Shown: positions 13,870 to 21,806, counted from the stretch's first letter. The stretch: 22,430 bases of DNA from Lawsonibacter hominis (GCF_014287895.1 NZ_JACOPP010000035.1:1-22430), one strand, 5' to 3'. Translations and numbers: made by a program. Notes: generated from the sequence alone by a model not told the origin.

Positions 13870-16073
13870 GGAATAAGATTGAATACGCCGGAAGAGTTTT
13901 TTCGGACGAAGTTGGAGCCGCTTACCACCTGACATCCGGAGACTGCCTGCTGTCGCTTGCGGCCATGTCTGATTCCCTGGCGGCGGACGCCTTGGAGTTT
14001 GACGTGAAGAGCAGCGACACAACCCTGATCAACTACAGCCCGAATGCGCAGATGGCCTATCTGTATCGCGGTGAGCGCGTCGGAACATTTTACGTCCAGA
14101 ATGTCGCCCGGACCGGCGTAGATACCTATCATTTCACGGCGGCGTCTGCAATGGGCCTGCTGATGGGCAAGACGCACTACGGCGGGATGTATACCGGCCA
14201 GACGGTAGAGGAGGTCGTGGCGGATATCGTAGCCGGTACCGGCGTGACCGTCTCGATAAAGACTGTATTCCTGGCCTACAAGCTGTACGGGTGGCTGCCG
14301 GTGGCGACCGCGCGGGACAACCTGTCCCAGGTGCTCTTTGCCATCGGAGCGGCCCTCAGGACCAACGCCGACGGAGTGCTCCGTGTGACCAGCCTGTTTG
14401 CCGAGCCAAGCTGGGCGCGCGACAGCGGAAAATGCTTTATCGACGGCTCTGTCGGCTACGGCACTCCGGTCTCCCGTGTGATCGTCACGGAGCACAAATG
14501 GGAGACGGGCACGGAGACGGTCGAGCTATTTGCCGGGGCTGCCGGTCAGGGTGATATCATCCGCTTTGACGAGCCTATGCACAGCCTGTCGGCCAGCGGG
14601 TTTGCCATCCTGGAGAGCAACTGCAACTACGCAAGGCTGTCCCAGGGCACGGGCACACTGACCGGGACCAAGTATGTACATAACATGAGGGACATCGTCC
14701 GCACAGTATCTGAGACCGAAGGCAACGATGTGACCGTCAAGGAGGCGTACCTGGTCTCCCTGATGAACTCGGTTGGTGTGGCGGAACGCTTGGCTGGCTA
14801 CTACGCCAACGCCGAAACCATTACCCAGCGGGCAATATGGGCCGGAGAGCATGCGGGTGATGTGGTGCGCACGGCGCATCCTTACGGCGGGTACGTGGAT
14901 GTGATGCTCACCAACGTGGATATCGCCATGAGCGGCGTCCTGGCTGCCGACGAAGAGGGTGTGGTCGGGTACAAACCGCAGCCGCCGGAGAGCCAAGAGT
15001 ACTACGATCACGAAGAGGTGCTTACAGGAAGTGGAGAATGGACATCTCCAATCGACGGGACGATAACCGTTGTACTAATTGGCGGTGGAGATGGAGGTGC
15101 TTCCGGGAATGCCGGTGAAAAAGGTGGAACTGGTCAGCGCAGTACATATACAGACTTTTGGGACAAGCAGGTCGTTATTACGCCGGGCCCCGGTGGTAAC
15201 GGTGGCGCCGGAGGGGACGGTGGAAGCGGCGGAAAGTTGCTCCAAGTCAGCATTGAGGTAGCCAAGGGGCAGAAGTTCCAGTTCGCAAGCGGTCTTGGCG
15301 GAACCTCCGAGTCAAACGGGAGCGCTACAACATTCGGGGAATACACGTCCGACAATGGAGCACCATCTGATTCCGGTTACACGGACCCCGTATCCGGCGT
15401 AAAATATGCCGCCAAGGGAACGAACGGAAAAAGCGGAGGAAAAGGCAGTGGTGTGGGCGACGATGGATCCTCAATTGTCGCTGGCGATACTGTCGACGGG
15501 TATACGCCTGGAGAGCGGGGGACAACTGTCTCAGCATCAGACAACGGATATTACCGTGGCAATAGTATTGAGGCAACTACGATCGGGGCTACAAGCCTTG
15601 GCGGACTTGGCGGCGGTGCAGCTGTTGGGGCGAATGGGAACGCTGGGGGCTCTGGCACGGCTGCCGCGGCTTCGAGTGATAACACCGATACGACAAATAA
15701 GGCATTTACCGGATCACTGACATTGGTTCCTGGTCCAGGAGGGAGAGGTGCAACGCCGCCCGCCCCAGCTGCAAAGGCGCTTTTAGGCGCTGGTGGGGAT
15801 GGCGGCCACGGAGGTGGCGGTGGCGGCGGCACTGGAGGCGGACAGTATATACACGACCGAAATACGACACAATGGCCGGGAATTACCTTTAACGTCACCG
15901 AAAATGTTGGGAACGGAGTTCCAGGAGTCGGCGGAGGCGGCGGCCCGGGAGGAAGCGGCGGTCCCGGGGGTGTGTTGGTGTACTATTCAATACCCAAAGT
16001 AGTCAAATCCGGTCGCTTCCTGGCCAACGGCAAGCCGTTTTTCGCCAGGGGACGCCGTACTCTTGCAGTGTGA
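13866..16073 (+). CDS. tail-tip/baseplate hub protein with glycine-rich adhesin domain
   Basis: This 735-residue protein starts at ATG 13866 with AGAGGT upstream and an ATGA overlap. Residues 1 to about 380 look like the hub part of Tal/gp27-type tail tips (ADALEFDVKSSDTTLINYSP, ERVGTFYVQNVARTGVDTYH, TARDNLSQVLFAIGAALRTN). From about residue 385 (VLTGSGEWTSPIDGTITVVL) to about 720 the chain is a long glycine-rich domain with GGNGGAGGDGGSGG-type runs. Domains of this kind in other phage fibres form packed polyglycine-II helices or variable loops that bind receptors. It ends VLVYYSIPKVVKSGRFLANG plus a basic tail. The glycine-rich DNA is low in complexity, so length variation is expected. The fusion makes it both hub and adhesin, which I infer from its layout. 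Confidence 0.75.
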   Translation: MRNKIEYAGRVFSDEVGAAYHLTSGDCLLSLAAMSDSLAADALEFDVKSSDTTLINYSPNAQMAYLYRGERVGTFYVQNVARTGVDTYHFTAASAMGLLMGKTHYGGMYTGQTVEEVVADIVAGTGVTVSIKTVFLAYKLYGWLPVATARDNLSQVLFAIGAALRTNADGVLRVTSLFAEPSWARDSGKCFIDGSVGYGTPVSRVIVTEHKWETGTETVELFAGAAGQGDIIRFDEPMHSLSASGFAILESNCNYARLSQGTGTLTGTKYVHNMRDIVRTVSETEGNDVTVKEAYLVSLMNSVGVAERLAGYYANAETITQRAIWAGEHAGDVVRTAHPYGGYVDVMLTNVDIAMSGVLAADEEGVVGYKPQPPESQEYYDHEEVLTGSGEWTSPIDGTITVVLIGGGDGGASGNAGEKGGTGQRSTYTDFWDKQVVITPGPGGNGGAGGDGGSGGKLLQVSIEVAKGQKFQFASGLGGTSESNGSATTFGEYTSDNGAPSDSGYTDPVSGVKYAAKGTNGKSGGKGSGVGDDGSSIVAGDTVDGYTPGERGTTVSASDNGYYRGNSIEATTIGATSLGGLGGGAAVGANGNAGGSGTAAAASSDNTDTTNKAFTGSLTLVPGPGGRGATPPAPAAKALLGAGGDGGHGGGGGGGTGGGQYIHDRNTTQWPGITFNVTENVGNGVPGVGGGGGPGGSGGPGGVLVYYSIPKVVKSGRFLANGKPFFARGRRTLAV

Positions 16074-16082
16074 GGTGGGACT

Positions 16083-16466
16083 ATGGCAATACAAGCAACT
16101 TTGCAGGCGTCAGCCTGGGCGGGTACAGAGGCCCCGTACACACAAACCGTAGCGGTAACGGGGCTTGTGGCTGCGCTGGATTGTGCGATCCGCCCATCAA
16201 AGACCGCCACAGCAGCGCAGAGGGCTGCGTACCGTTCAGCCCTGGCCTGCATCACAGGGCAAGCCGACGGGGCCATTACGGTCACGGCAGACGGGACAAA
16301 GCCTGCGGCAGACATCCCGATCGAGGTGATCCTGTCCTGTGATGCGCGTGTGACTGCGCTGGAAAACATCCTGCAGGGCAATGGCTCCTATACCAGCGAT
16401 TACAGCGGCGAGGAGATTGACGCGATGCTGGCGTGGGTGGCCACACAGATGGGAGGCAGCACATGA
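16083..16466 (+). CDS. baseplate-region small protein
   Basis: This 127-residue protein starts at ATG 16083 with GAGGTGGG upstream. It begins MAIQATLQASAWAGTEAPYT, has a central helix and strands (RAAYRSALACITGQADGAIT), and ends GSYTSDYSGEEIDAMLAWVA. The YTSDYSGEEIDA segment is a recurrent short motif in clostridial phage tail fibre regions and may be an oligomerisation element. Cysteines occur in C-terminal strands. The N-terminal half looks like a small beta domain. A structural role in the baseplate is inferred from neighbours; the family is not recognised. Confidence 0.6.
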   Translation: MAIQATLQASAWAGTEAPYTQTVAVTGLVAALDCAIRPSKTATAAQRAAYRSALACITGQADGAITVTADGTKPAADIPIEVILSCDARVTALENILQGNGSYTSDYSGEEIDAMLAWVATQMGGST

Positions 16467-16801
16467 CGATCAACGGTACTGACATCACTATGATCCGGGG
16501 CGATACGGAGTCCCTGACGATCACCTGTGAGGATGAGGACGGCGTCCTGCGCCCCTTTGAGGCGGGGGACCGGGTGACCCTCACCGTGGCCTTCCGGGTA
16601 GGCGGCGAGGCGGTGCTGAAAAAGACGGCGGAGACCTTCCTGGACGGGGCGGCTGTCTTTTGCATTGCCCACGAGGATACCAACGACCTCCAAGCGATGG
16701 CGTACCGCTACGATGTACAGCTCACCACAAAGACCGGCGTAGTCAAGACCATCATCCCGCCCAGCGAGTTTAGGTTGGAGGGGGATGTGACCCGTGAGTA
16801 A
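16463..16801 (+). CDS. BppU-like baseplate upper protein
   Basis: This 112-residue protein starts at ATG 16463 with GGGAGGC upstream and an ATGA overlap. The opening MTINGTDITMIRGDTESLTI and ITCEDEDGVLRPFEAGDRVT match the Ig-like N-terminal domain of BppU-type proteins, which link receptor-binding proteins to the baseplate. The rest continues as beta strands (RYDVQLTTKTGVVKTIIPPS, EFRLEGDVTRE) and no separate C-terminal domain exists. It would be the adaptor half only. It overlaps the following gene by eight bases. Confidence 0.6.
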   Translation: MTINGTDITMIRGDTESLTITCEDEDGVLRPFEAGDRVTLTVAFRVGGEAVLKKTAETFLDGAAVFCIAHEDTNDLQAMAYRYDVQLTTKTGVVKTIIPPSEFRLEGDVTRE

Positions 16802-17051
16802 CCTGGTTGGCAAGATCGGGAGCGGGGACGGGCTGCTTGGAGCCGTGTCGCCCAGCCGGGATCTAAAGGGTGCATTTGGCGGAAGCTCCGGTGGGATACA
16901 GTACGAAATTGGCCCGGGCCTGAAGGTGGAAGGCGGCGTACTGAGCGTCGATACCGCTGATAAGGTGGAGCAGGATAACACCAAGCCGGTCACCTCGGCG
17001 GCAGTCCACGTAGAAGTCGGCAATATCGAAGTGCTGCTTGCAGCGCTCTAG
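16794..17051 (+). CDS. short tail fibre/baseplate linker protein
   Basis: This 85-residue protein starts at GTG 16794 with GGAGGGGG upstream. It opens MSNLVGKIGSGDGLLGAVSP, then has a GIQYEIGPGLKVEGGVLSVD segment and VEQDNTKPVTSAAVHVEVGN. Versions of the last motif are common at the end of phage fibre proteins in clostridia and form a trimerisation-type stalk. As a free gene it is probably a small structural linker. The fold is not established. Confidence 0.55.
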   Translation: MSNLVGKIGSGDGLLGAVSPSRDLKGAFGGSSGGIQYEIGPGLKVEGGVLSVDTADKVEQDNTKPVTSAAVHVEVGNIEVLLAAL

Positions 17052-17064
17052 AAGGGAGAACATT

Positions 17065-17721
17065 ATGAGTATTGCAACCCAAATCAGAAGATTGCAGGAT
17101 CTGCGGAATACCCTGCGTATCAAGCTGGTCGCGCTCGGTTTGGTACAGAGCTCCGCCAACCTGGAGGACTGTGTTACGGCGGTCGACGGCCTTGTCAACA
17201 ACGGTGCAGTCAGCGGATCTATCGCTGCAAAGTCCCAGGAGTATACTGTCCCAGCCGGATATCATAACGGCTCCGGAAAGGTAGCCATCTCATCCACGGA
17301 ACAGGATAAGATCATTCCGGGCAACATCAAGAGCGGAGTTACCATGCTGGGCGTGGAAGGAGCGTATACCGGCGAGGGCGTCACCCTGCAGACCAAGTCC
17401 GTTACTCCTACCAAGTCCGCACAGGATGTGACAGCAGACGATGGATATGATGCCTTGTCCAAGGTGACGGTTGGTGCTATCCCGGACGCCTATCAGGATG
17501 TATCCGGCGTGACTGCAGTGGCTGCGGACGTGCTGGCCAACAAGATCATCGTGGGACCGGACGGAAAACAGGTAGCAGGCACCATGCCGAACAATGGCGC
17601 ATTGGCGGTGACAATCGACGGCCTTACCATTACCGAGTACACGGTCCCGGCTGGTTACCACTCGGGTGCAGGCAAGGTCGCTCTGACCAATGATATCGAA
17701 ACGGCTCTGGCTGCGATCTGA
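17065..17721 (+). CDS. tail fibre-like protein A
   Basis: This 218-residue protein starts at ATG 17065 with AAGGGAG upstream. An N-terminal helix (MSIATQIRRLQDLRNTLRIK) is followed by beta-rich repeats. EYTVPAGYHNGSGKVAI and EYTVPAGYHSGAGKVAL occur twice, about 140 residues apart, and KSVTPTKSAQDVTADDGYDA with LSKVTVGAIPDAYQDV lies between. This is the usual repetitive fibre of clostridial siphophages. The two YTVPAGYH units suggest growth by duplication. It probably forms a trimeric stalk. No enzymatic domain is seen. Confidence 0.75.
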   Translation: MSIATQIRRLQDLRNTLRIKLVALGLVQSSANLEDCVTAVDGLVNNGAVSGSIAAKSQEYTVPAGYHNGSGKVAISSTEQDKIIPGNIKSGVTMLGVEGAYTGEGVTLQTKSVTPTKSAQDVTADDGYDALSKVTVGAIPDAYQDVSGVTAVAADVLANKIIVGPDGKQVAGTMPNNGALAVTIDGLTITEYTVPAGYHSGAGKVALTNDIETALAAI

Positions 17722-17729
17722 GGTGGGCT

Positions 17730-18695
17730 ATGAGCGTACAAAGCGAAATTGACCGGCTCAATGCGGCCAAGACCAGCCTTGCTGCAGCTATAGCAGATCA
17801 GGGTGTGGAGGTACCTGGCGATGCCGGGTTGGAGGATTATGCTGCTCTGGTCGCCAGCATCAAAACCGGCGGCATACCAGTGGTGACTACGGCTGGTACA
17901 GGGAATGCCTACACGGCTACGGTTGAGGGTATCACGGAGCTGTATAACGGTTTGACACTGGTATTGATTCCACATGTATCCAGCTCAGCTTTTATCCCAA
18001 CCCTTAATTTGAACGGGCTTGGTGCGGTGCAAATCCGCAGAACATACTCCAGTACCACGATGGGTAATGATGGTGGATTCTACCAAAATTGGCTTTATGA
18101 ATCTGTCCCGGTATTGATTTCCTACGATGCATCTAACCCGAGATGGATCGTGCATACCATGTCAAAGCCGGAAGCAATCGATTTGAAGGGTATCGTTCCA
18201 GCCTCGAAGGGCGGCACTGGAAAACAATCTCTGACCTCCGGATCCTACCTCGTCGGAAACGGCACCGCCGCCGTCCAGCTGAAGACCCCTGCCCAGGTGC
18301 GGGAGGATATCGGGACGTTCTTTACGGTGACGTATAATACCACCACTTATGCGGAAGCTCGGGCGGCTGTTCTGGCTGGACAGATGCCAGTTTTCCGTAA
18401 AGGTACTGATATCGGCGTGTGTGTACAGGCACCGGCCTCGGAGACCGACACGACCCAATTCGTCTTCCTGATTAAGTACAACCAAGACGGCGGAGACTAT
18501 TACACCCTTAGCTCAAACAACTCCTATGGCTACTACAGAAGTTTTTGGCTGTCTAAATTCGGTGGTACGCTCACTGGAGCGCTGACTGCAGCAGAAGATA
18601 CTGCACCTGCAACCGCCAAGGTGCGCAATACCGCATTGGTAAGCACAGAGACGGCTCCGACCGTCAACGGCGTAATCAACTGGACGTATGCGTGA
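17730..18695 (+). CDS. tail fibre-like protein B
   Basis: This 321-residue protein starts at ATG 17730 with GAGGTGGG. Residues 1-45 are a helix related in style to fibre A (MSVQSEIDRLNAAKTSLAAA). Residues about 50-165 form a beta domain (TGNAYTATVEGITELYNGLT, then VSSSAFIPTLNLNGLGAVQI). Residues about 160-200 hold ASKGGTGKQSLTSGSYLVGN, close to the GGTG motif typical of phage fibre shafts. A further beta domain contains YAEARAAVLAGQMPVFRKGT and DYYTLSSNNSYGYYRSFWLS. The end, RNTALVSTETAPTVNGVINW, is a common fibre finish. It is a receptor-binding candidate. Confidence 0.75.
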   Translation: MSVQSEIDRLNAAKTSLAAAIADQGVEVPGDAGLEDYAALVASIKTGGIPVVTTAGTGNAYTATVEGITELYNGLTLVLIPHVSSSAFIPTLNLNGLGAVQIRRTYSSTTMGNDGGFYQNWLYESVPVLISYDASNPRWIVHTMSKPEAIDLKGIVPASKGGTGKQSLTSGSYLVGNGTAAVQLKTPAQVREDIGTFFTVTYNTTTYAEARAAVLAGQMPVFRKGTDIGVCVQAPASETDTTQFVFLIKYNQDGGDYYTLSSNNSYGYYRSFWLSKFGGTLTGALTAAEDTAPATAKVRNTALVSTETAPTVNGVINWTYA

Positions 18696-18704
18696 GGTGA
18701 TAGC

Positions 18705-19925
18705 ATGGCGCACAAAACACTTGTAAACGGGACGGCCTATGACATCACCGGAGGAATGACCCTGGTGGAGGGCACGTCCTACAGCATCAAGGGCGGAAAG
18801 ACGCTGATCGGCGGAACGGAGTATGATATTTCGTTTGCTCTACCAGCTGGGGTTTTGGATTTGTTTGGCTCTAGTTCTAGCGGTAGCGGTATCAATTGCA
18901 TTACCTACGCTGACGGCTATTGGGTTGTTGGCGGACGATGCTATGATGGCACTAACTATTACGCACGCATTGCCTACGCAACCAGTCTTGATGGCACGTG
19001 GACGACACGGGATTTGTGGAGCGGCACTAACTCTGCTAATACCGTCAACTGTATCGCCTACGCAGATGGCTACTGGGCAGTTGGCGGATGCCGCTATTAT
19101 GGAAACTATTTAGCTACTGTTTATTATGCAACAAGTCTTGATGGCACGTGGGAAGGACGTAATCTTTGGAGCGATACCACTTACAGTCAGAACAGTATCA
19201 ATTGCATTACCTGCGCAGATGGCTACTGGGTGGTTGGCGGACGGCATTATGATGGCAGAACCGGTTACGCTCGTATCGCATACGGAACAAGTCTTGGCAG
19301 TTGGACAACGAAAAATTTGTGGAGCAGCAGTGGTCAGAACAGCATCAATTGCATCACCTATGCTAACGGTTATTGGGTAATGGGCGGAATGTATTATTAT
19401 TCTGCTACTTATTACGCCCGAATCGGCTACGCAGAGAGTCTTTCAGGTTTGTTTTCATTGGGAAATGTATGGAGCGGTGGCGAAATGTATGCCAAGATCA
19501 CCTGCATTACTTATGCCAATGGGTATTGGGTAGTTGGTGGAGTACGCTATAGTAGTGCCGCTTATCATGCACGTATCGCTTACGCCACAACTCTATCTGG
19601 TGTGTGGACAACTGTTGATCTTTGGAACGGTGGTGGCGGCAGTGATACTCAGTGTGTCAATGGGATTATGTATGTTAACGGTTATTGGGTATTAGGTGGG
19701 AGTCACGCTAGTGGCAGCACTTATTACGCACGCATTGCCTACGCAACCAGTCTTGATGGCACGTGGACAATCGTTGACGTATGGAGCGGTGGCAGTGACT
19801 ACCTCTACTGTATCACCAACGCAAATGGCTATTGGGTAGTGGGCGGACGGCATTATGATGGCAGCACCTGCTATGCTCGACTCGCATATGCCGGAAGACC
19901 AGAAGACCTTGGAAACACAGAATAA
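18705..19925 (+). CDS. seven-repeat propeller-like adhesin
   Basis: This 406-residue protein starts at ATG 18705 with GAGGTG five bases upstream. The N terminus has three short repeats (TLVNGTAYDITGG, TLVEGTSYSIKGG, TLIGGTEYDISF), an attachment module. From residue 63 there are seven units of about 49-53 residues, starting at 18891, 19044, 19197, 19344, 19497, 19656 and 19803. Each unit has the pattern INCITYADGYWVVGG, a loop, YARIAYATSLDGTW and a LWSG turn. Seven strand-rich units rich in Tyr and Trp suggest a seven-bladed beta-propeller for receptor or glycan binding. This is an inference from repeat number and pattern, not a matched family. Loop segments between the shared strands differ most. 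Stop is at 19923-19925. Confidence 0.75.
   Translation: MAHKTLVNGTAYDITGGMTLVEGTSYSIKGGKTLIGGTEYDISFALPAGVLDLFGSSSSGSGINCITYADGYWVVGGRCYDGTNYYARIAYATSLDGTWTTRDLWSGTNSANTVNCIAYADGYWAVGGCRYYGNYLATVYYATSLDGTWEGRNLWSDTTYSQNSINCITCADGYWVVGGRHYDGRTGYARIAYGTSLGSWTTKNLWSSSGQNSINCITYANGYWVMGGMYYYSATYYARIGYAESLSGLFSLGNVWSGGEMYAKITCITYANGYWVVGGVRYSSAAYHARIAYATTLSGVWTTVDLWNGGGGSDTQCVNGIMYVNGYWVLGGSHASGSTYYARIAYATSLDGTWTIVDVWSGGSDYLYCITNANGYWVVGGRHYDGSTCYARLAYAGRPEDLGNTE
18891..19910 (+). repeat. seven propeller repeats, including a perfect 47-bp duplication
   Basis: Units of 147-159 bp repeat in frame. The first and sixth units share an identical 47-bp stretch, at 18957-19003 and 19722-19768, and units 3 and 7 share GGCGGACGGCATTATGATGG plus three more bases. 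Other units are diverged. Such patches point to recent duplication or gene conversion between blades. Confidence 0.85.
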
Positions 19926-19946
19926 GTCTTAAGGAGGTACACCTAA

Positions 19947-20327
19947 ATGATTTGCGTTAAAGTAAAGGACATCCTATATACTGCCATTGTCGCAGGCAGA
20001 ATGTCCGACAAGGATTGGGATAATCGAGAAAGTAAGGCCATTACGATGACCGCTGATTTCGACACAGTGGATGCTCTGTTCCCGGATGGTACCGCGTGGA
20101 GCATCGTCAACGAGGAGACCGCGCCTGTGGTGGACGAGGAGGGGAACCCTGTCCTCGATGACGCTGGTAACCCGACAACGGCCACACAGCAGACCGAGTT
20201 CGACAATTCGGCGTTCAGCATCCGCGGCGACCTGACCGTACATGTGGACGGCACCTGCACGGTAAAGATGGGAAAGCCGACCGACCTTGAGGATGCCTAT
20301 GAGAATCTGTACGGAGGTGCTGAGTGA
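19947..20327 (+). CDS. conserved phage protein after the adhesin
   Basis: This 126-residue protein has no assigned function. ATG 19947 has AAGGAGG eight bases upstream. It begins MICVKVKDILYTAIVAGRMS, has the segment DKDWDNRESKAITMTADFDT, DALFPDGTAWSIV, and a repetitive acidic loop (VVDEEGNPVLDDAGNPTTAT). It ends DLTVHVDGTCTVKMGKPTDL. Similar proteins with KDWDNRESKAIT precede XkdX-like genes in clostridial prophages. It may be a baseplate accessory or adhesin chaperone, but there is no direct evidence. It overlaps the next ATG by one base. Confidence 0.65.
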   Translation: MICVKVKDILYTAIVAGRMSDKDWDNRESKAITMTADFDTVDALFPDGTAWSIVNEETAPVVDEEGNPVLDDAGNPTTATQQTEFDNSAFSIRGDLTVHVDGTCTVKMGKPTDLEDAYENLYGGAE

Positions 20328-20470
20328 TGAGCGCGAGAGCAAGGGCACTGGCGAACCTGTACCGCCGCAATAAGGTAACCAAAGACGGGCTAAAGCGGGC
20401 GGTAGCGGACGGAGTTATCACGAGCACGGAATACCGGGAGATCACCGGAGATGAGTACCAACAGGCATAA
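20327..20470 (+). CDS. XkdX-like small protein
   Basis: This 47-residue gene is easily missed. ATG 20327 overlaps the preceding TGA, with GGAGGTG upstream at 20313-20319. The product reads MSARARALANLYRRNKVTKD, GLKRAVADGVITSTEYREI, TGDEYQQA. The pattern of a short helix, a turn, then AVxxGxIT..EYxEITG is that of the XkdX family found near the end of tail operons in PBSX-like phages. The molecular function of the family is not known. Confidence 0.7.
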   Translation: MSARARALANLYRRNKVTKDGLKRAVADGVITSTEYREITGDEYQQA

Positions 20471-20471
20471 C

Positions 20472-20500
20472 AAAAGCCGCCCCTGCGAGCGGCAAAAAAA
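20472..20500 (-). terminator. hairpin flanked by A runs, minus-strand terminator-like
   Basis: GCCGC at 20476-20480 pairs with GCGGC at 20489-20493. Forward flanks are A runs (A4 before, A7 after), so only the minus strand gives a hairpin followed by a T run. No reverse gene is present to its right. On the forward strand it may just separate the XkdX-like gene from the lysis genes. Confidence 0.25.
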
Positions 20501-20516
20501 GAAAGGAAGTATCATC

Positions 20517-20903
20517 ATGAACGGAAAGAACACCATCAACTGGAACACCCTGACCCCCGCCATCTTTGCAATCGGCGAGAAAAACAATTGCGACCTCGGC
20601 GTGGCCGCAGACCGGTGTATGCAGAACATCCGGGAGGGCCGTGCGGTCAACGCCATGGGTGAGTTGCCCATTGCCCATCAGGTGGACTGGCCCCGCATCG
20701 GCAAGGCGTATTCCGCTATGGATGAGGCAGAGCGCAAGGCCGCTAACGACGGCCTCAATGCCTGGCTGCGCACCATGCGGGGCAACTACAAGTCCCTGTG
20801 CGCCCTCTGGGCGGCCAAGGACTACGACGCCATGGTCAAGCTGATGGAGGGCGCGAGCGACCCCGGCCCCATCAGCGGGGACAAGCCTGGTGACGGCCAG
20901 TAA
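20517..20903 (+). CDS. uncharacterised protein preceding endolysin
   Basis: This 128-residue protein starts at ATG 20517 with AAAGGAAG upstream. It begins MNGKNTINWNTLTPAIFAIG and contains helices (NCDLGVAADRCMQNIREGRA, DEAERKAANDGLNAWLRTMR, YKSLCALWAAKDYDAMVKLM), ending in a Gly/Pro/Asp-rich tail. There is no signal peptide or membrane segment and no family I recognise. It overlaps the endolysin start by 14 bases, so it is made together with the lysis proteins. An intracellular role in lysis timing is only a guess. Confidence 0.65.
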   Translation: MNGKNTINWNTLTPAIFAIGEKNNCDLGVAADRCMQNIREGRAVNAMGELPIAHQVDWPRIGKAYSAMDEAERKAANDGLNAWLRTMRGNYKSLCALWAAKDYDAMVKLMEGASDPGPISGDKPGDGQ

Positions 20904-21501
20904 ACTGCTCTCCGTCGCCCGCTCTCAGCTGGGGATCACCGAGTCCCCGGCTGGGAGCAACCGCGTGAAATACAATGAGGAATACTACGGCAGGCCGGTC
21001 AGCGGGCGGCAGTACCCGTGGTGCGTCGTCTTCCAGTGGTGGTGCTTCCGGGAGGCAGGCGCGTCCCGTCTGTTCTACGGCGGAGGCCAGACGGCCTCCT
21101 GCACGGCCCTGTACAGCTACCACAAAAAGCGCAACCAGGCCGTCACGGACTACATGCCGGGGGATCTGGTGTTCTTCAATTTCAGCGGCGGCACGGCGAC
21201 GGAGCACGTGGGCCTCTGCGAGAGCTATGACGGCGTTTATATCACCACCATAGACGGGAATACCGGGACGGGCAATGAGGCCAATGGCGGGGCCGTGATG
21301 CGCCGCAGACGGCACAAGAGATACATTGTCGGGGCGTACCGTCCCGCATACCAGAAGGAGACCGCTATGACTACGGAAGAAGCCAAGAGCACATTGAAAG
21401 CCAAGGCCGGTCTGAGCGATACCACCATCGAGTACCTGTGGAGCTACCGATGGGGCGATGAGCTGCTGGTCAAGCTGGCTGAGGCGATGGAGGGCACATG
21501 A
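20890..21501 (+). CDS. endolysin with CHAP domain
   Basis: This 203-residue cell-wall hydrolase starts at GTG 20890, overlapping the previous gene. Residues 1-155 form a CHAP-type papain-fold domain (amidase or endopeptidase). C45 is in YPWCVVFQWW, H106 in TEHVGLC and N124 in IDGNTG; their order and spacing fit the catalytic Cys-His-Asn triad. LLSVARSQLGITESPAGSNR at the start is typical for such endolysins. The last 43 residues (TTEEAKSTLKAKAGLSDTTI, then YLWSYRWGDELLVKLAEAME) are a helical C-terminal module seen behind CHAP and amidase domains in clostridial phages, presumably for wall binding. There is no signal peptide, so it needs the holin. Confidence 0.9.
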   Translation: MTASKLLSVARSQLGITESPAGSNRVKYNEEYYGRPVSGRQYPWCVVFQWWCFREAGASRLFYGGGQTASCTALYSYHKKRNQAVTDYMPGDLVFFNFSGGTATEHVGLCESYDGVYITTIDGNTGTGNEANGGAVMRRRRHKRYIVGAYRPAYQKETAMTTEEAKSTLKAKAGLSDTTIEYLWSYRWGDELLVKLAEAMEGT

Positions 21502-21794
21502 AAAAACTATTTATTTCCCAGCCCATGAGAGGCAAAACAGACGAAGAAATCCTGGCAGAACGGGCGGATGCTGTGCAGTCGGCACGGGACGCGCTGGGTG
21601 AAGAGGTGGAGGTCATCGACAGTTTCTTCGGCACCTCTGATATGAGCCACGCCCTGGAATACCTTGGCGAGAGCCTGAAACTGCTGGCAAGGGCGGATAT
21701 AGCCTATTTTGCTCCCGGATGGAACGAGGCCAGAGGATGCAAAATTGAGCACGTCTGCGCGGAGGAATATGGTATCCACCATATCGACGCGTGA
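21498..21794 (+). CDS. DUF4406-like (nucleoside 2-deoxyribosyltransferase-type) protein
   Basis: This 98-residue protein begins with an ATGA overlap on the endolysin. It shows MKKLFISQPMRGKTDEEIL, EVEVIDSFF, ALEYLGESLKLLARADIAYF, PGWNEARGCKIEHVCAEEYG. This is the pattern of DUF4406, a small Rossmann-like family related to nucleoside 2-deoxyribosyltransferases. Proteins of this superfamily cleave or transfer N-glycosidic bonds in nucleosides or bind nucleotide ligands, but the phage version's substrate is unknown. Its presence between endolysin and holin is noteworthy. Nucleotide metabolism or counter-defence are possible roles by analogy only. Confidence 0.8.
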   Translation: MKKLFISQPMRGKTDEEILAERADAVQSARDALGEEVEVIDSFFGTSDMSHALEYLGESLKLLARADIAYFAPGWNEARGCKIEHVCAEEYGIHHIDA

Positions 21795-21806
21795 GGAGGG
21801 CGCTTA

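Noticed and set aside
18705..19925. Diversity-generating retroelement target
   Set aside because: No reverse transcriptase, template repeat or C-type-lectin variable end is present in the window. Repeats within the adhesin explain the similarity.
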